A stretch of DNA of 64,000 nucleotides from Candidatus Woesearchaeota archaeon (GTDB lineage Archaea; Nanobdellota; Nanobdellia; Woesearchaeales; UBA525), in the NCBI GenBank assembly GCA_028818155.1, contig JAPPOH010000001.1:124001-188000 (forward strand). The letters are read 5' to 3'. This document shows positions 23,307-31,626 of this stretch, piece by piece. The notes beneath the pieces are model-generated. The model saw only the letters and a list, made by a program, of their open reading frames with translations. It ran no database searches and was not told where the DNA came from. How positions within the stretch are numbered: the stretch's first letter is position 1; each line of letters begins with the position of its first letter. The position numbers were made by a program, and so were the translations under genes.

Positions 23307-24725
23307 TTAAATGTACTTCTCTAACTCGTGCTTCGCTTTCTCAAGGTCTTGCTCAAAGAGGGCAGCATATTTTAGCGAGAGTTCTTGTGCAGCGCCTTGG
23401 GAGATGGTGGTTGTGTATCCTTTTTTCTTTACATCGTTGATGATGTGGTCAGCGACGGTCTCTTCTTCGTCAAGTATTTTGCCGATTGGTTTTAACAAGG
23501 GCAGGTAGTCCGAGTCAAATTCTTTGACTTCTGCCCGTGCGAACTTGTACAGGCGGTGCATGTACTGCCGGAGTTGTTTGTTCTTGAACCCCTCGTGTGC
23601 GCTGGCTGGCTGCATCTCTTCCCTGACGGTTGTGTGTGGTGGGACAAAGAGAAAGTTCCCTTCGATCTTGAACGCGTCTTTGATGTCAATGTCTGATGAG
23701 AGCACGAGTGTGTAGTCTTGCTGGATTTTTCGCAGGCAAAACTTGATCATGGTTGAGACTGCGAGGATGTTTGTCATAAAGTTCATGTCACACCCTCTGT
23801 ATTCCAATGTGCCGAGTGGGTTGATCTTGAGTGGATTCCATGTGAACTTGAGCGTGTCTCTTGGATTGGTGTATGGTGTTGGGTTGATCTTCGCTGCTTC
23901 CATCGCTGCTTTCCATTTCAGTCGTCGTTGATCGAGCCGCCAAAGAAGGTCTTTGATCGTTCGCTCGTACGGTCCGAGCCCTGCTGCGAGGTCTGGTCGC
24001 TTGCCGTACTTGCCTTTATGGTATTGGACTGCGCCTCCTCCCCTGTACATTAAGAGGCGGGAGTCTTTCGCAATGTATTTTCCTTGGACGAATGGTGAGG
24101 ATTGGAGGAAGCAGGTGAGTGCGGGATCCGCCGCAGTGAGAAAGTTCCAGCTGTCGAGGAGTGTTCGCTTGACTTTTGAGCTTGTTGTGTATTTGAGCGT
24201 TTTATTTTTCTGATCGAATAATCCTCGTGGGAGGGAGTAGTGTTGGTGGTAGCCACAGCATAATCCTGAGCTCTTGTAATTTTCTTCGCCGAGGATGTTC
24301 GCTTGGAGTTTGTACCAGGGTTTGTTGGTGATTTGTACTGTTTGTTTGCCTGGGTAGGTTGCGAATGGGTAGATGTGGTAGTTGTTTTTTTTGGCGAGCT
24401 TCGTGAGTTTGATGAGGTTGTTTGTGATTTCCAAGCTTGTTGATCTGAGCCTCTTGTATGGGAGGCACATCACTTCGATCATGCCTTTCGCTGCTTCTGG
24501 TGCCGCGTGGATCTTTGCTTTTTTTGCTAACGCTAAGAGTTTTCCTGAGTGATCGACCTTTCCTTGCTCGTTGAGCACGAATGTTTCCGTCTCGTAGCCC
24601 GTCATGGAGCGCTTGAGTGGTTTTTCACTCGCTTTTGTTGGAAAGTGCAAGCTCGTTAATCGTTTGACAACATCTGATGTGAAGTGTTCCACTGTTCCTA
24701 GAGGGTCTTTGAGAGGGTCCACCAC
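23307..24725 (-). CDS. GCS2-like carboxylate-amine ligase (second)
   Basis: Starting at GTG 24725 the protein has 472 residues. It shows an N-terminal strand with acidic residues (MTGYETETFVLNEQGKVDH), then AAPEAAKGMIEVMCLP, CCGYHQHYSLPRG in the middle and NPLGTLEYRGCDMNF near residue 340, the same order of elements as GCS2 ligases, though more diverged than the partner gene. Substrates are unknown. A longer frame upstream is rejected because the CATTTATAAAC box near 24752 fits GTG 24725 as a leaderless start. It lies directly upstream of the other GCS2 gene. Confidence 0.75.
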   Translation of the reverse strand: MVDPLKDPLGTVEHFTSDVVKRLTSLHFPTKASEKPLKRSMTGYETETFVLNEQGKVDHSGKLLALAKKAKIHAAPEAAKGMIEVMCLPYKRLRSTSLEITNNLIKLTKLAKKNNYHIYPFATYPGKQTVQITNKPWYKLQANILGEENYKSSGLCCGYHQHYSLPRGLFDQKNKTLKYTTSSKVKRTLLDSWNFLTAADPALTCFLQSSPFVQGKYIAKDSRLLMYRGGGAVQYHKGKYGKRPDLAAGLGPYERTIKDLLWRLDQRRLKWKAAMEAAKINPTPYTNPRDTLKFTWNPLKINPLGTLEYRGCDMNFMTNILAVSTMIKFCLRKIQQDYTLVLSSDIDIKDAFKIEGNFLFVPPHTTVREEMQPASAHEGFKNKQLRQYMHRLYKFARAEVKEFDSDYLPLLKPIGKILDEEETVADHIINDVKKKGYTTTISQGAAQELSLKYAALFEQDLEKAKHELEKYI

Positions 24726-24818
24726 GATGCTCTCAGACGGATAAGGGTTTATAAATGTTGGTTTGGGAATGCATGTTTCCACTGAAAAGTTTATATATTG
24801 AACATCGGTTCTCTCCCT

Positions 24819-25679
24819 ATGCAGATCTGGGGTATCGATGTTGGTATAGGGCCTGAGGAGAGAGCTACAGAACATCGTGAAGCTGCTGTGGGTATTCTTG
24901 AAGCGTTTACAGATGTGCTGCGAGGTCATGATGGGTCTCTTCGTCCAATCCGATCATTTGATGAGGAGCCAGGGACACACGCATACCATCTGAGCGCTGA
25001 TTATCGTGAACCACAAGAACTCACGCCAGGGCTTGTGCAAGAGCATCTTGAACGGGTAAAAAGTGTCCTAGTGGAGCCTTTTGCAATCGAAAAAGATGCG
25101 GGTGGAATGATTCGCGCAGACAGTCAGCTACTCGCTCCACTGTGGTGGTACTTTCCACATGATGTTCAGAGCACCTCGTCAGGGCAAAGCAGTGTTGATG
25201 TACGATTGAACTTGGAGGGAGTCGCAACAACAGATGAACAGAAGCAACCACTTGAGGAATTTGCCGATGCAGCGTATTTTCCCGAGTGGAATGGGAATAT
25301 TCAGACAGATGGTGACCTGCATTTGCACACACGTTTTCCAAATGGAGGCATCAAATCATTCAATCCAAGATATGGAGATCAAGGACCTGTGATACAACTA
25401 CGTAAATCATTCTCTGGCAAGTACGATGCGCTTATGGAGGGAAGAATTCTGGATTTTTACCAGGGTGCATTGGTGCGATTTCTAGCCGAAGATATACCTC
25501 GAACGACAAAAGACCTACCTTGTTATACAGCAAGAGCTGCATACCTTGCGGAGCAAGACAAAAGCCTCAGTTTGCCTGTGGGTCTTGAAGACGCTGTGCG
25601 CAGAAAAAGCCTGACAACAGAACTCAGCATAGCATATAAGATGGTGCACCGCACAGGCACGCTCAAAATCACTTCTTAA
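24819..25679 (+). CDS. Hypothetical protein, 286 aa
   Basis: No family is recognised. The product is a soluble protein of mixed structure with Trp/Tyr-rich segments (LWWYFPHDV, AAYFPEWNGN) and the His-rich DLHLHTRFPNGG. The ATG at 24819 is chosen because a GTTTATATATTG box (24789-24799) is about 25 nt upstream; an earlier in-frame TTG at 24798 lies inside that box. It is divergent from the second GCS2-like gene, so it could be linked to the amidoligase cluster by regulation, but nothing in its sequence shows this. Confidence 0.65.
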   Translation: MQIWGIDVGIGPEERATEHREAAVGILEAFTDVLRGHDGSLRPIRSFDEEPGTHAYHLSADYREPQELTPGLVQEHLERVKSVLVEPFAIEKDAGGMIRADSQLLAPLWWYFPHDVQSTSSGQSSVDVRLNLEGVATTDEQKQPLEEFADAAYFPEWNGNIQTDGDLHLHTRFPNGGIKSFNPRYGDQGPVIQLRKSFSGKYDALMEGRILDFYQGALVRFLAEDIPRTTKDLPCYTARAAYLAEQDKSLSLPVGLEDAVRRKSLTTELSIAYKMVHRTGTLKITS

Positions 25680-25697
25680 CACTGTTGGCTCTGCGAA

Positions 25698-26870
25698 CTA
25701 CGGATTAGCTGACAGGTAAGTTATCGCAAAACCTGAAATTCGTCTATCATCCAGAGCTAGAACTTCAGGAGGTAGTTGCATAGCGGCCCGTAAGACGTTG
25801 GTATCACCTGATTCTGTGGCGGCAGCTACTGCGGTGGTGAAGAGCGGTCTTGCAGTGTCAGCACAATACGTCCCGCGTTCTAAGATTGCAGTGACGTGCT
25901 CGTACTTTCCTTTTGCAAACCATGCTACTACACTCCGAGAAAGTTCTTTCTTGAGTCCGTCTGATGCAGCTGCTGCAGCTACTTCCTGAGCTTCCTGGTG
26001 TCCAGGAAACTCACTCTTCTCATACGCTTCCACAGCTTGTAGAAATACATCTCGCTCAGTTGTACGCTTGTATTGCACAGGTACTTCATCAACTTTCCCT
26101 TCTCGCACTAACGTTGAATAAATATCTCTTGCTCGAGCGGCATCATCCATCTGGGAGATCCAATTTTCTGCAACAGCTTGTGAAACGGTTGCCCTATCTG
26201 TCATCTCCACTAACGAATCGATGACTGCATACCAAGAATCAGTCGGAAACTCCTTCTCGCGATGGTTGAACCCTTTCGCGTAGCTGCTGAATACGTTTGG
26301 TACTACTTGTTCACCTGAGATGAATCCTTCCCATGTTTCTCTGAGCGATGTCAGATCACGCGTAATTCTCGCAGGCATGTCCTCAACAGGTTGGACAGAC
26401 GGAGAACAATAGGGAAAGTGTGATACGGTTGTGAATACTTCAAGGACTGCCTTGCGCAGTGTGTCTCTTGGTGTGCGGAAGAATCTTGTTTCTTCTGTAT
26501 CTGTTTCGAATCGCCTTAGCGTATCTCGTGTCCGAGCACTTCTGAAGAAATCAACAACAGGCTCAACGGTGCCTGGAATCTCGAACCCTTGAAACATCCA
26601 CATATGGCCTATGAGCAAGTCAGCATCATCTCTAGGGATCTGCGTACGTAGATACTCATGAAATGCATCATTCTCGAATATTTCTGCAAGGTGTTGTGCT
26701 GCGTTTTCTCTGTGGTTCCATACCTTGTGGACTCTTTTTGCTGCAGCGCGGCCTACATATTCTGTTGTTTCTTCAGGTGTCAGAGAATATTTGTCAGCGT
26801 GTGCTGCAACAGTTCTAAATTTTCCTTCTTCAGCAAGTATTTCTAACGTAGCTTTTTGCTGCACGCCCAT
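25698..26870 (-). CDS. Hypothetical alpha-helical protein, 390 aa
   Basis: No family is recognised. The protein appears almost entirely alpha-helical, with repeating helix pairs suggestive of a TPR- or HEAT-like solenoid (KATLEILAEEGKFRTVAAHA; HEAVLEVF-type spacing; LRAAMQLPPEVLALDD). There is no signal peptide or membrane helix. A palindromic AGATTTTAAATCT box near 26897 lies 26 nt before the ATG. It is convergent with the 24819 gene. Confidence 0.65.
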   Translation of the reverse strand: MGVQQKATLEILAEEGKFRTVAAHADKYSLTPEETTEYVGRAAAKRVHKVWNHRENAAQHLAEIFENDAFHEYLRTQIPRDDADLLIGHMWMFQGFEIPGTVEPVVDFFRSARTRDTLRRFETDTEETRFFRTPRDTLRKAVLEVFTTVSHFPYCSPSVQPVEDMPARITRDLTSLRETWEGFISGEQVVPNVFSSYAKGFNHREKEFPTDSWYAVIDSLVEMTDRATVSQAVAENWISQMDDAARARDIYSTLVREGKVDEVPVQYKRTTERDVFLQAVEAYEKSEFPGHQEAQEVAAAAASDGLKKELSRSVVAWFAKGKYEHVTAILERGTYCADTARPLFTTAVAAATESGDTNVLRAAMQLPPEVLALDDRRISGFAITYLSANP

Positions 26871-26939
26871 AAGCTTCTGAAATCAGGGCCAGATTTTAAA
26901 TCTTTCTGGTCACTATTGGAGAATAGAAATAGTTTGTTC

Positions 26940-27272
26940 TTAGCAGTGTTCTACACGACTCCCAATCACCTGCGGCCCGTTGTACGTGTCTTTCTTCCCG
27001 CGAATACGAACACAGTCAGCCTCCACTTCAAGCTGCTCAAAGAACACAACATCGATCGTCGCAGGCTGCTCAACTTTCAAAATCGTCAAATTACCACGAT
27101 GCTGTACATCTACCAAGCGACCTTCAAGTAACACGGGCGTGCCATCAGCAAACGACGCAACAGCAGGAATGGGCGTTTCCAACGGCGCAACAACAATAAG
27201 CGCGTACTGTAAGAGAATAATACCCAGAGCACTCACGGAAAGTGCGATTGCCACAAGTGTTGTGTCTTGCAT
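26940..27272 (-). CDS. Membrane-anchored small protein, possibly OB-fold
   Basis: From ATG 27272 the product has 110 residues: one N-terminal membrane helix (TLVAIALSVSALGIILLQYALIV in sequence), then a compact beta-rich domain (VLLEGRLVDVQHRGNLTILKV, IDVVFFEQLE) whose strand pattern resembles an OB fold; this fold call is by eye. The anchor suggests a domain at the membrane face. A CTTAAAG box near 27296 is 24 nt upstream. It is divergent from lonB, with a CCGGAA palindrome between them. Confidence 0.6.
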   Translation of the reverse strand: MQDTTLVAIALSVSALGIILLQYALIVVAPLETPIPAVASFADGTPVLLEGRLVDVQHRGNLTILKVEQPATIDVVFFEQLEVEADCVRIRGKKDTYNGPQVIGSRVEHC

Positions 27273-27317
27273 GAGAAAAGAAATACAATTCGCTTTAAGT
27301 GAGCTCGCACACAAAAC

Positions 27318-27332
27318 CCGGAAGATTTCCGG
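27318..27332. promoter_or_regulatory. CCGGAA-GAT-TTCCGG palindrome upstream of lonB
   Basis: A perfect 6-bp inverted repeat with a 3-bp spacer lies between the divergent start codons of the 26940-27272 gene and lonB, about 20 bp upstream of the lonB TATA box (27350-27358). Closely related copies occur near 9547-9580. Likely an operator. Confidence 0.5.
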
Positions 27333-27379
27333 AAACACAAGGGCAAACCTATATAAATCACGTGCAGCTCTTGGACGCA

Positions 27380-29290
27380 ATGGCGGCGGGGGAATTCAAA
27401 TTCAAGACGACAAAAGACTTGAAGGTAGCAGATTCTATCATTGATCAAGTTATTGGCCAAGAAGAAGCGGTTGAGGTCGTCAAAAAAGCAGCAAAGCAAA
27501 GGAGGCACGTTCTCTTAATCGGGGATCCAGGCACAGGAAAATCGATGATGGGCCTTGCACTCGCAGAACTCCTCCCGAAAGAAAAGCTTGTGGATATTCT
27601 TTCCTTCCCGAACCAGAACGATGAGAACCAGCCAGCCATACGTATGGTCAAAGCGGGCGAAGGCAGAAAGATCATGCTCAGCGCGAAAGCAGCTGGCGAG
27701 AATGTCTTTCGCAATCAAGGATTAATCATGCTTATTCTCGCGATCATCGCAATGATCGTACCGTGGTGGGTCTTTAACTCCTACACAAAGGATTACAACG
27801 CGGAAGTTGGCGCGACGATGTTCCTCGCATTCTTCATCGGCGGAATGATCTTCCTTGCAATGGCGATTCTCTTCATGAACCTTGGCAAGAAGATGAACCA
27901 GGGTAAGGTTTTAGTGCCGAAAATGATCGTGGATAATTACAAAAAGAAGCAAGCGCCATTCTTTGATGCGACGGGCGCGCATGCAGGCGCGCTTTTAGGC
28001 GATGTACTTCATGACCCCTTTCAAAGCGGAGGCCTTGGCACACCTGCGCACGAGCGAGTGGTAGCTGGTATGATTCACAAGGCACACATGGGCGTCTTAT
28101 TCGTGGATGAAATCGCAACGTTGCAACCACACACGCAGCAAGAACTCCTCACAGCACTCCAAGAGGGCAAATTTTCTATCACGGGACAGTCTGAACGCTC
28201 CGCAGGTGCAATGGTGCGGACGGAAGCGGCGCCATGTAAGTTCATCATGGTCGCTGCAGGGAACTTAGAAACAATTCAACACATGCACCCTGCTTTACGC
28301 TCACGAATTCGTGGGTACGGCTATGAGATTTACATGAAAGAGACGATGCTTGACACAAAAGAAAACAGGCTTAAGATCGCGAAGTTCATCGCACAAGAAG
28401 TAAAAAAGGATGGGAAGATCCCGCACTTTTCACGGAAAGCAGCTGAACACATCGTGCAAGAAGCACGAAAACGAGCGAACAGAAAAGATCATTTAACACT
28501 CAGATTCAGAGAACTCGGCGGCCTCGTGAGAGCTGCTGGCGATGTTGCAATCGAACAAAAAGCAAAGCTCGTTGAGCCAAAACATATTGACGCAGCTCGC
28601 AAAAGAGCTCGTCCACTCGAGCAACAGATAGCAGATACGTATATCGAGAAGAAGAAAGAATATGAGGTTATCTTAACAAAAGGAAAGATTGTTGGCAGAG
28701 TGAATGGCCTCGCAGTCATGGGCGCTGGCAGCACACTCTCAGGGATTATCCTTCCGATTGAATCCCAAGTGACAGCTGGCGGGAAGAAAGCAGATATTAT
28801 CGCAACAGGAAAGCTGGGGGATATCGCGAAAGAAGCCGTCCAGAACGTTGCCGCAATTATCATGTCCTACTTCGGCGAAGATATCAAAGAAAAATACGAT
28901 ATTTACGTGCAGTTCCTCCAAACATACGAAGGCGTGGAGGGAGACTCTGCAAGCATTGCCGTCGCAATCACCATTATCAGTTCCTTAGCAAACGCGCCAA
29001 TCAAACAAGAGTACGCGGTCACAGGCTCGTTAAGTGTTCGTGGCGAAGTCCTCCCTGTTGGTGGTGTAAGCGCGAAAGTAGAAGCAGCTATTGAGACGGG
29101 TATTAAGCGCGTGATCGTACCCCACTCGAACATGCAGGATATCGTTATTGACAAAGAGAAACTCAAGAAAATCAAGATTATCCCTGTCAAGACGATCCAT
29201 GATGTCGTGCTTGAGATGATTGATTGGACGGGTAAGACAAAAATCCGCGATAGGTTTAAGAAACAAAAGCACGTTCGATTAAAGAAATGA
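27380..29290 (+). CDS. lonB: Membrane-anchored ATP-dependent protease LonB
   Basis: The 636-residue archaeal LonB has an AAA+ domain with Walker A GDPGTGKS (about residues 48-55) and Walker B GVLFVDEI. It is interrupted by two membrane helices (about 114-133 and 142-165) that anchor it to the inner face of the membrane. The C-terminal Lon protease domain has the catalytic Ser in EGDSASIAV and Lys in [11 protein letters not shown]. It degrades unfolded and regulatory proteins. The ATG at 27380 is favoured over the longer frame by the CTATATAAATC box 26 nt upstream. The CCGGAA palindrome nearby may control it. The next gene overlaps its stop by 4 nt. Confidence 0.95.
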   Translation: MAAGEFKFKTTKDLKVADSIIDQVIGQEEAVEVVKKAAKQRRHVLLIGDPGTGKSMMGLALAELLPKEKLVDILSFPNQNDENQPAIRMVKAGEGRKIMLSAKAAGENVFRNQGLIMLILAIIAMIVPWWVFNSYTKDYNAEVGATMFLAFFIGGMIFLAMAILFMNLGKKMNQGKVLVPKMIVDNYKKKQAPFFDATGAHAGALLGDVLHDPFQSGGLGTPAHERVVAGMIHKAHMGVLFVDEIATLQPHTQQELLTALQEGKFSITGQSERSAGAMVRTEAAPCKFIMVAAGNLETIQHMHPALRSRIRGYGYEIYMKETMLDTKENRLKIAKFIAQEVKKDGKIPHFSRKAAEHIVQEARKRANRKDHLTLRFRELGGLVRAAGDVAIEQKAKLVEPKHIDAARKRARPLEQQIADTYIEKKKEYEVILTKGKIVGRVNGLAVMGAGSTLSGIILPIESQVTAGGKKADIIATGKLGDIAKEAVQNVAAIIMSYFGEDIKEKYDIYVQFLQTYEGVEGDSASIAVAITIISSLANAPIKQEYAVTGSLSVRGEVLPVGGVSAKVEAAIETGIKRVIVPHSNMQDIVIDKEKLKKIKIIPVKTIHDVVLEMIDWTGKTKIRDRFKKQKHVRLKK

Positions 29291-30036
29291 AGCAGATCCT
29301 TGTCACGCTCGGTATTCCTTTGCAAAAAGCAAAGAAGGACGCGGTGATTTCTCTCAAACTCGAGTATTACAAGAAGAAACTCAAGAAGTACAAACTGAAG
29401 CCAGTGTTTGTTTCAAGTGACCTTGGCTTTCAGAAATTACGTGAAGTGTACGAGAAATGCCATGGCGTCTTGTTCACTGGTGGAGGGGATGTTGACGCAC
29501 GCCATTATGGTGAAAAGAATCACAAGAACTCGAGCGTGGGTGCACCTGGAAGAGATGAAATGGAATTCTACTTGCTAGAACGCGTGTTCTTAGAGAAAAA
29601 ACCATTCCTCGGTATCTGTCGCGGCGCTCAAGTCCTCGCTATTTTCCTTGGCGGAAAAATCGAGCAGCACATTCCAGATCATAGCAAAGAGCAGCACGGC
29701 GTGAGTGAACATTTGAATTATAAAACAAAGTCAGGCATGGCGCCCGTGAAAGAAACACACGCGGTATATCTCAAGAAAAAAACACGAACCTTTGACATTA
29801 TCCAGAAGAAGATCGCGATGACAAACTCATTCCATCACCAAGCGATCAAGCCGTGCAAGAATTTCGTTGTTGCAGGGAAAACGCGTGGTGGCATTATCGA
29901 ATTGATTGAGATTCCTGGAAAACACTTCTGCTTTGGCGTACAAAGTCACCCGGAACGGTTAGAGGATAGCGATTTGGAGCCGATGTTTGCTGCGTTCGCA
30001 GACTCCATGAAGAAAAAAGGGTTCTTTAAGCGATAG
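29287..30036 (+). CDS. Class I glutamine amidotransferase-like hydrolase (peptidase C26, PuuD-like)
   Basis: The 249-residue protein belongs to the peptidase C26 family: [17 protein letters not shown] near residue 60, the nucleophile elbow [13 protein letters not shown] with the catalytic Cys near residue 112, [11 protein letters not shown] and GVQSHPERL with the catalytic His. Close relatives hydrolyse gamma-glutamyl amides, such as gamma-glutamyl-GABA. Two GCS2 ligases that could make gamma-glutamyl bonds lie 5-8 kb away, so it might work on their products; that link is inference. It is translationally coupled to lonB. Confidence 0.85.
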   Translation: MKQILVTLGIPLQKAKKDAVISLKLEYYKKKLKKYKLKPVFVSSDLGFQKLREVYEKCHGVLFTGGGDVDARHYGEKNHKNSSVGAPGRDEMEFYLLERVFLEKKPFLGICRGAQVLAIFLGGKIEQHIPDHSKEQHGVSEHLNYKTKSGMAPVKETHAVYLKKKTRTFDIIQKKIAMTNSFHHQAIKPCKNFVVAGKTRGGIIELIEIPGKHFCFGVQSHPERLEDSDLEPMFAAFADSMKKKGFFKR

Positions 30037-30550
30037 CCGACTCTTTCTTCTTGAGAATATCGAATCGGATAATGCCTGTCAGGATAGAGATGAATGTTAT
30101 TGTATCACTTGCCATGCCTGCGTATGAACCGACAAAGAAACTATAGGTAAACCAACATGGAGTTGCAAGGATGTTGAGAATGCGAATTGCCCGAGGCGCT
30201 TTGCTCCAGAACGCGTATGTTCCAAGTGTCATACCGATTCCTGGAAGAAGGCTCACAGGCCCGTTCCATGTAATAAGAACAAATACCCAGACGACTGCCA
30301 CAAAAAAATACAACCACAACTTGTTATTCGCCCACGATTCTTTCGTTCGTTGTTTGAAAATGTACGTCCGCACACCTGCAACAACATTCATGAGTGCGCC
30401 AGTTGCAGCACTGAGGAGTATGTAGTGTATGAAGAAAAATATGGATGCAAGAATTTTCATCCACAGCATATGTGATCGCTTATTGAGTTGAAACAATGCA
30501 ACATTACATAACAAGCCAACAAACCCAATCCCTTGTGCTAGGATCTCCAT
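30026..30550 (-). CDS. YgjV-type membrane protein
   Basis: The 174-residue protein has five or six hydrophobic helices and the pattern of the YgjV (Imp-YgjV) family: GIGFVGLLCNVALFQLNKRSHML, ATGALMNVVAGVRTYIF and PCWFTYSFFVGSYAGMASDTI. The function is unknown; most members are bacterial. It overlaps kae1 by 13 nt at its start and the hydrolase gene by 11 nt at its end, so it has no room for its own terminator and is cotranscribed with kae1. Confidence 0.8.
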   Translation of the reverse strand: MEILAQGIGFVGLLCNVALFQLNKRSHMLWMKILASIFFFIHYILLSAATGALMNVVAGVRTYIFKQRTKESWANNKLWLYFFVAVVWVFVLITWNGPVSLLPGIGMTLGTYAFWSKAPRAIRILNILATPCWFTYSFFVGSYAGMASDTITFISILTGIIRFDILKKKESAIA

Positions 30551-31503
30551 GTCACTGCAACCTCATCCGTCCGTTCGTACGGGTTGATGCCTTCTCGTGT
30601 GATGCCATGCTCATACATGAGTTGTCCTGTCCACGCAATCATTGCAGCGTTATCTACTAAGTACTGGTTCTCAGGGCAGAAGAACTTTGCGTTCCTTTCG
30701 CTACACATAATCTTACACATTTCCTGCAATCGTTTATTACAGGCGACGCCACCGCCTAACACTAATTCGTTCTTCCCAATGTGTGCCATTGCGCGTTCTG
30801 CAACTTCAACAAGCATCGCGAACACGTGTTCTTGTACACTGAACGCCAAGTCTTCTTTCTGTACTTGTGGAATGAGCCGTTTCGTGTGCGTTTCTAAGCC
30901 AGAAAAAGAAATATCCATGCCTTTCACAGTGTACGGGAGCTCAATGAACTCACTTCCGTTCAAGGCTAATTGCTCCACTTTCGGCCCGCCAGGGAAGCCA
31001 AGGCCTAGGTTGCGAGCGAACGTATCAACGAAATTCCCGATGCCGATATCTAATGTCTCGCCAAAGACGCGATACTTCCCTTCATCGTACGCGATAATCT
31101 GCGTGTTCGCACCACTCGCGTACAAGAGCACAGGATCTGCAGCATCAGTCACTAAATTTGCAATCTCAAGATGTGCAATACAATGATTTACTCCTACTAA
31201 AGGCAAGTCATACTTCATGGACAGCGATTTTGCTGCTGCATGCCCGATTCTGAGTGCGTGCCCGAGTCCGGGCGCATTACTATAGACGATAAGCGTAATA
31301 TCTTCCATCGTCTTCCCTGCCTTTTCCAGCGAGACATCAAGCACCTTCCGGTAGACTTCTTCATGATGGAGCGCCACTTTCACAGGGATCATACCGCCTT
31401 CCTCTGTTGTGTACGAGTCCGTCACGTTCGAGAGGATCTCTTTCCCGTCGATAATCGCAATCCCGAACGTGTGCGCCGTACTTTCAATACCGAGTGTGAC
31501 CAT
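30538..31503 (-). CDS. kae1: tRNA N6-threonylcarbamoyladenosine synthase subunit Kae1/TsaD
   Basis: The 321-residue protein is Kae1, which transfers the threonylcarbamoyl group to A37 of ANN-decoding tRNAs. Motifs are MVTLGIESTAHTFGIAI, the metal ligands in VNHCIAHLEIA, LLYASGANTQI, DTFARNLGLGFPGGP and LVLGGGVACNKRLQEM. It is a stand-alone Kae1 without the Bud32 kinase fusion found in some archaea. ATG 31503 fits the shared TATA at 31524-31533 (26 nt); the upstream ATG 31521 overlaps that box and is rejected. Confidence 0.95.
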   Translation of the reverse strand: MVTLGIESTAHTFGIAIIDGKEILSNVTDSYTTEEGGMIPVKVALHHEEVYRKVLDVSLEKAGKTMEDITLIVYSNAPGLGHALRIGHAAAKSLSMKYDLPLVGVNHCIAHLEIANLVTDAADPVLLYASGANTQIIAYDEGKYRVFGETLDIGIGNFVDTFARNLGLGFPGGPKVEQLALNGSEFIELPYTVKGMDISFSGLETHTKRLIPQVQKEDLAFSVQEHVFAMLVEVAERAMAHIGKNELVLGGGVACNKRLQEMCKIMCSERNAKFFCPENQYLVDNAAMIAWTGQLMYEHGITREGINPYERTDEVAVTWRS

Positions 31504-31523
31504 GCGTGACAGGAGCGCCATCG

Positions 31524-31533
31524 TATTTATAAA
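31524..31533. promoter_or_regulatory. Shared bidirectional TATA box (kae1 / 23-codon frame)
   Basis: TATTTATAAA lies symmetrically between ATG 31503 (minus) and ATG 31555 (plus), which are 52 nt apart, the same geometry as three other divergent pairs in the window. Confidence 0.55.
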
Positions 31534-31554
31534 GCTCGTGGGAGTTCCACTTTA

Positions 31555-31626
31555 ATGCGAGACCTCGACGAGGATGACCCAGTCGAAAGTTTCTGGAGTG
31601 ACTCTATGATTTCAGCTTCGCCATAG
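31555..31626 (+). CDS. Candidate acidic 23-residue microprotein
   Basis: A short frame opens at ATG 31555 exactly 26 nt from the shared TATA centre. It encodes a very acidic peptide (begins MRDLDEDDPVESFWSD) and overlaps the convergent antiporter gene by 23 nt. Apart from its promoter geometry there is no independent support, so it may instead mark an untranslated RNA start. Confidence 0.3.
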   Translation: MRDLDEDDPVESFWSDSMISASP

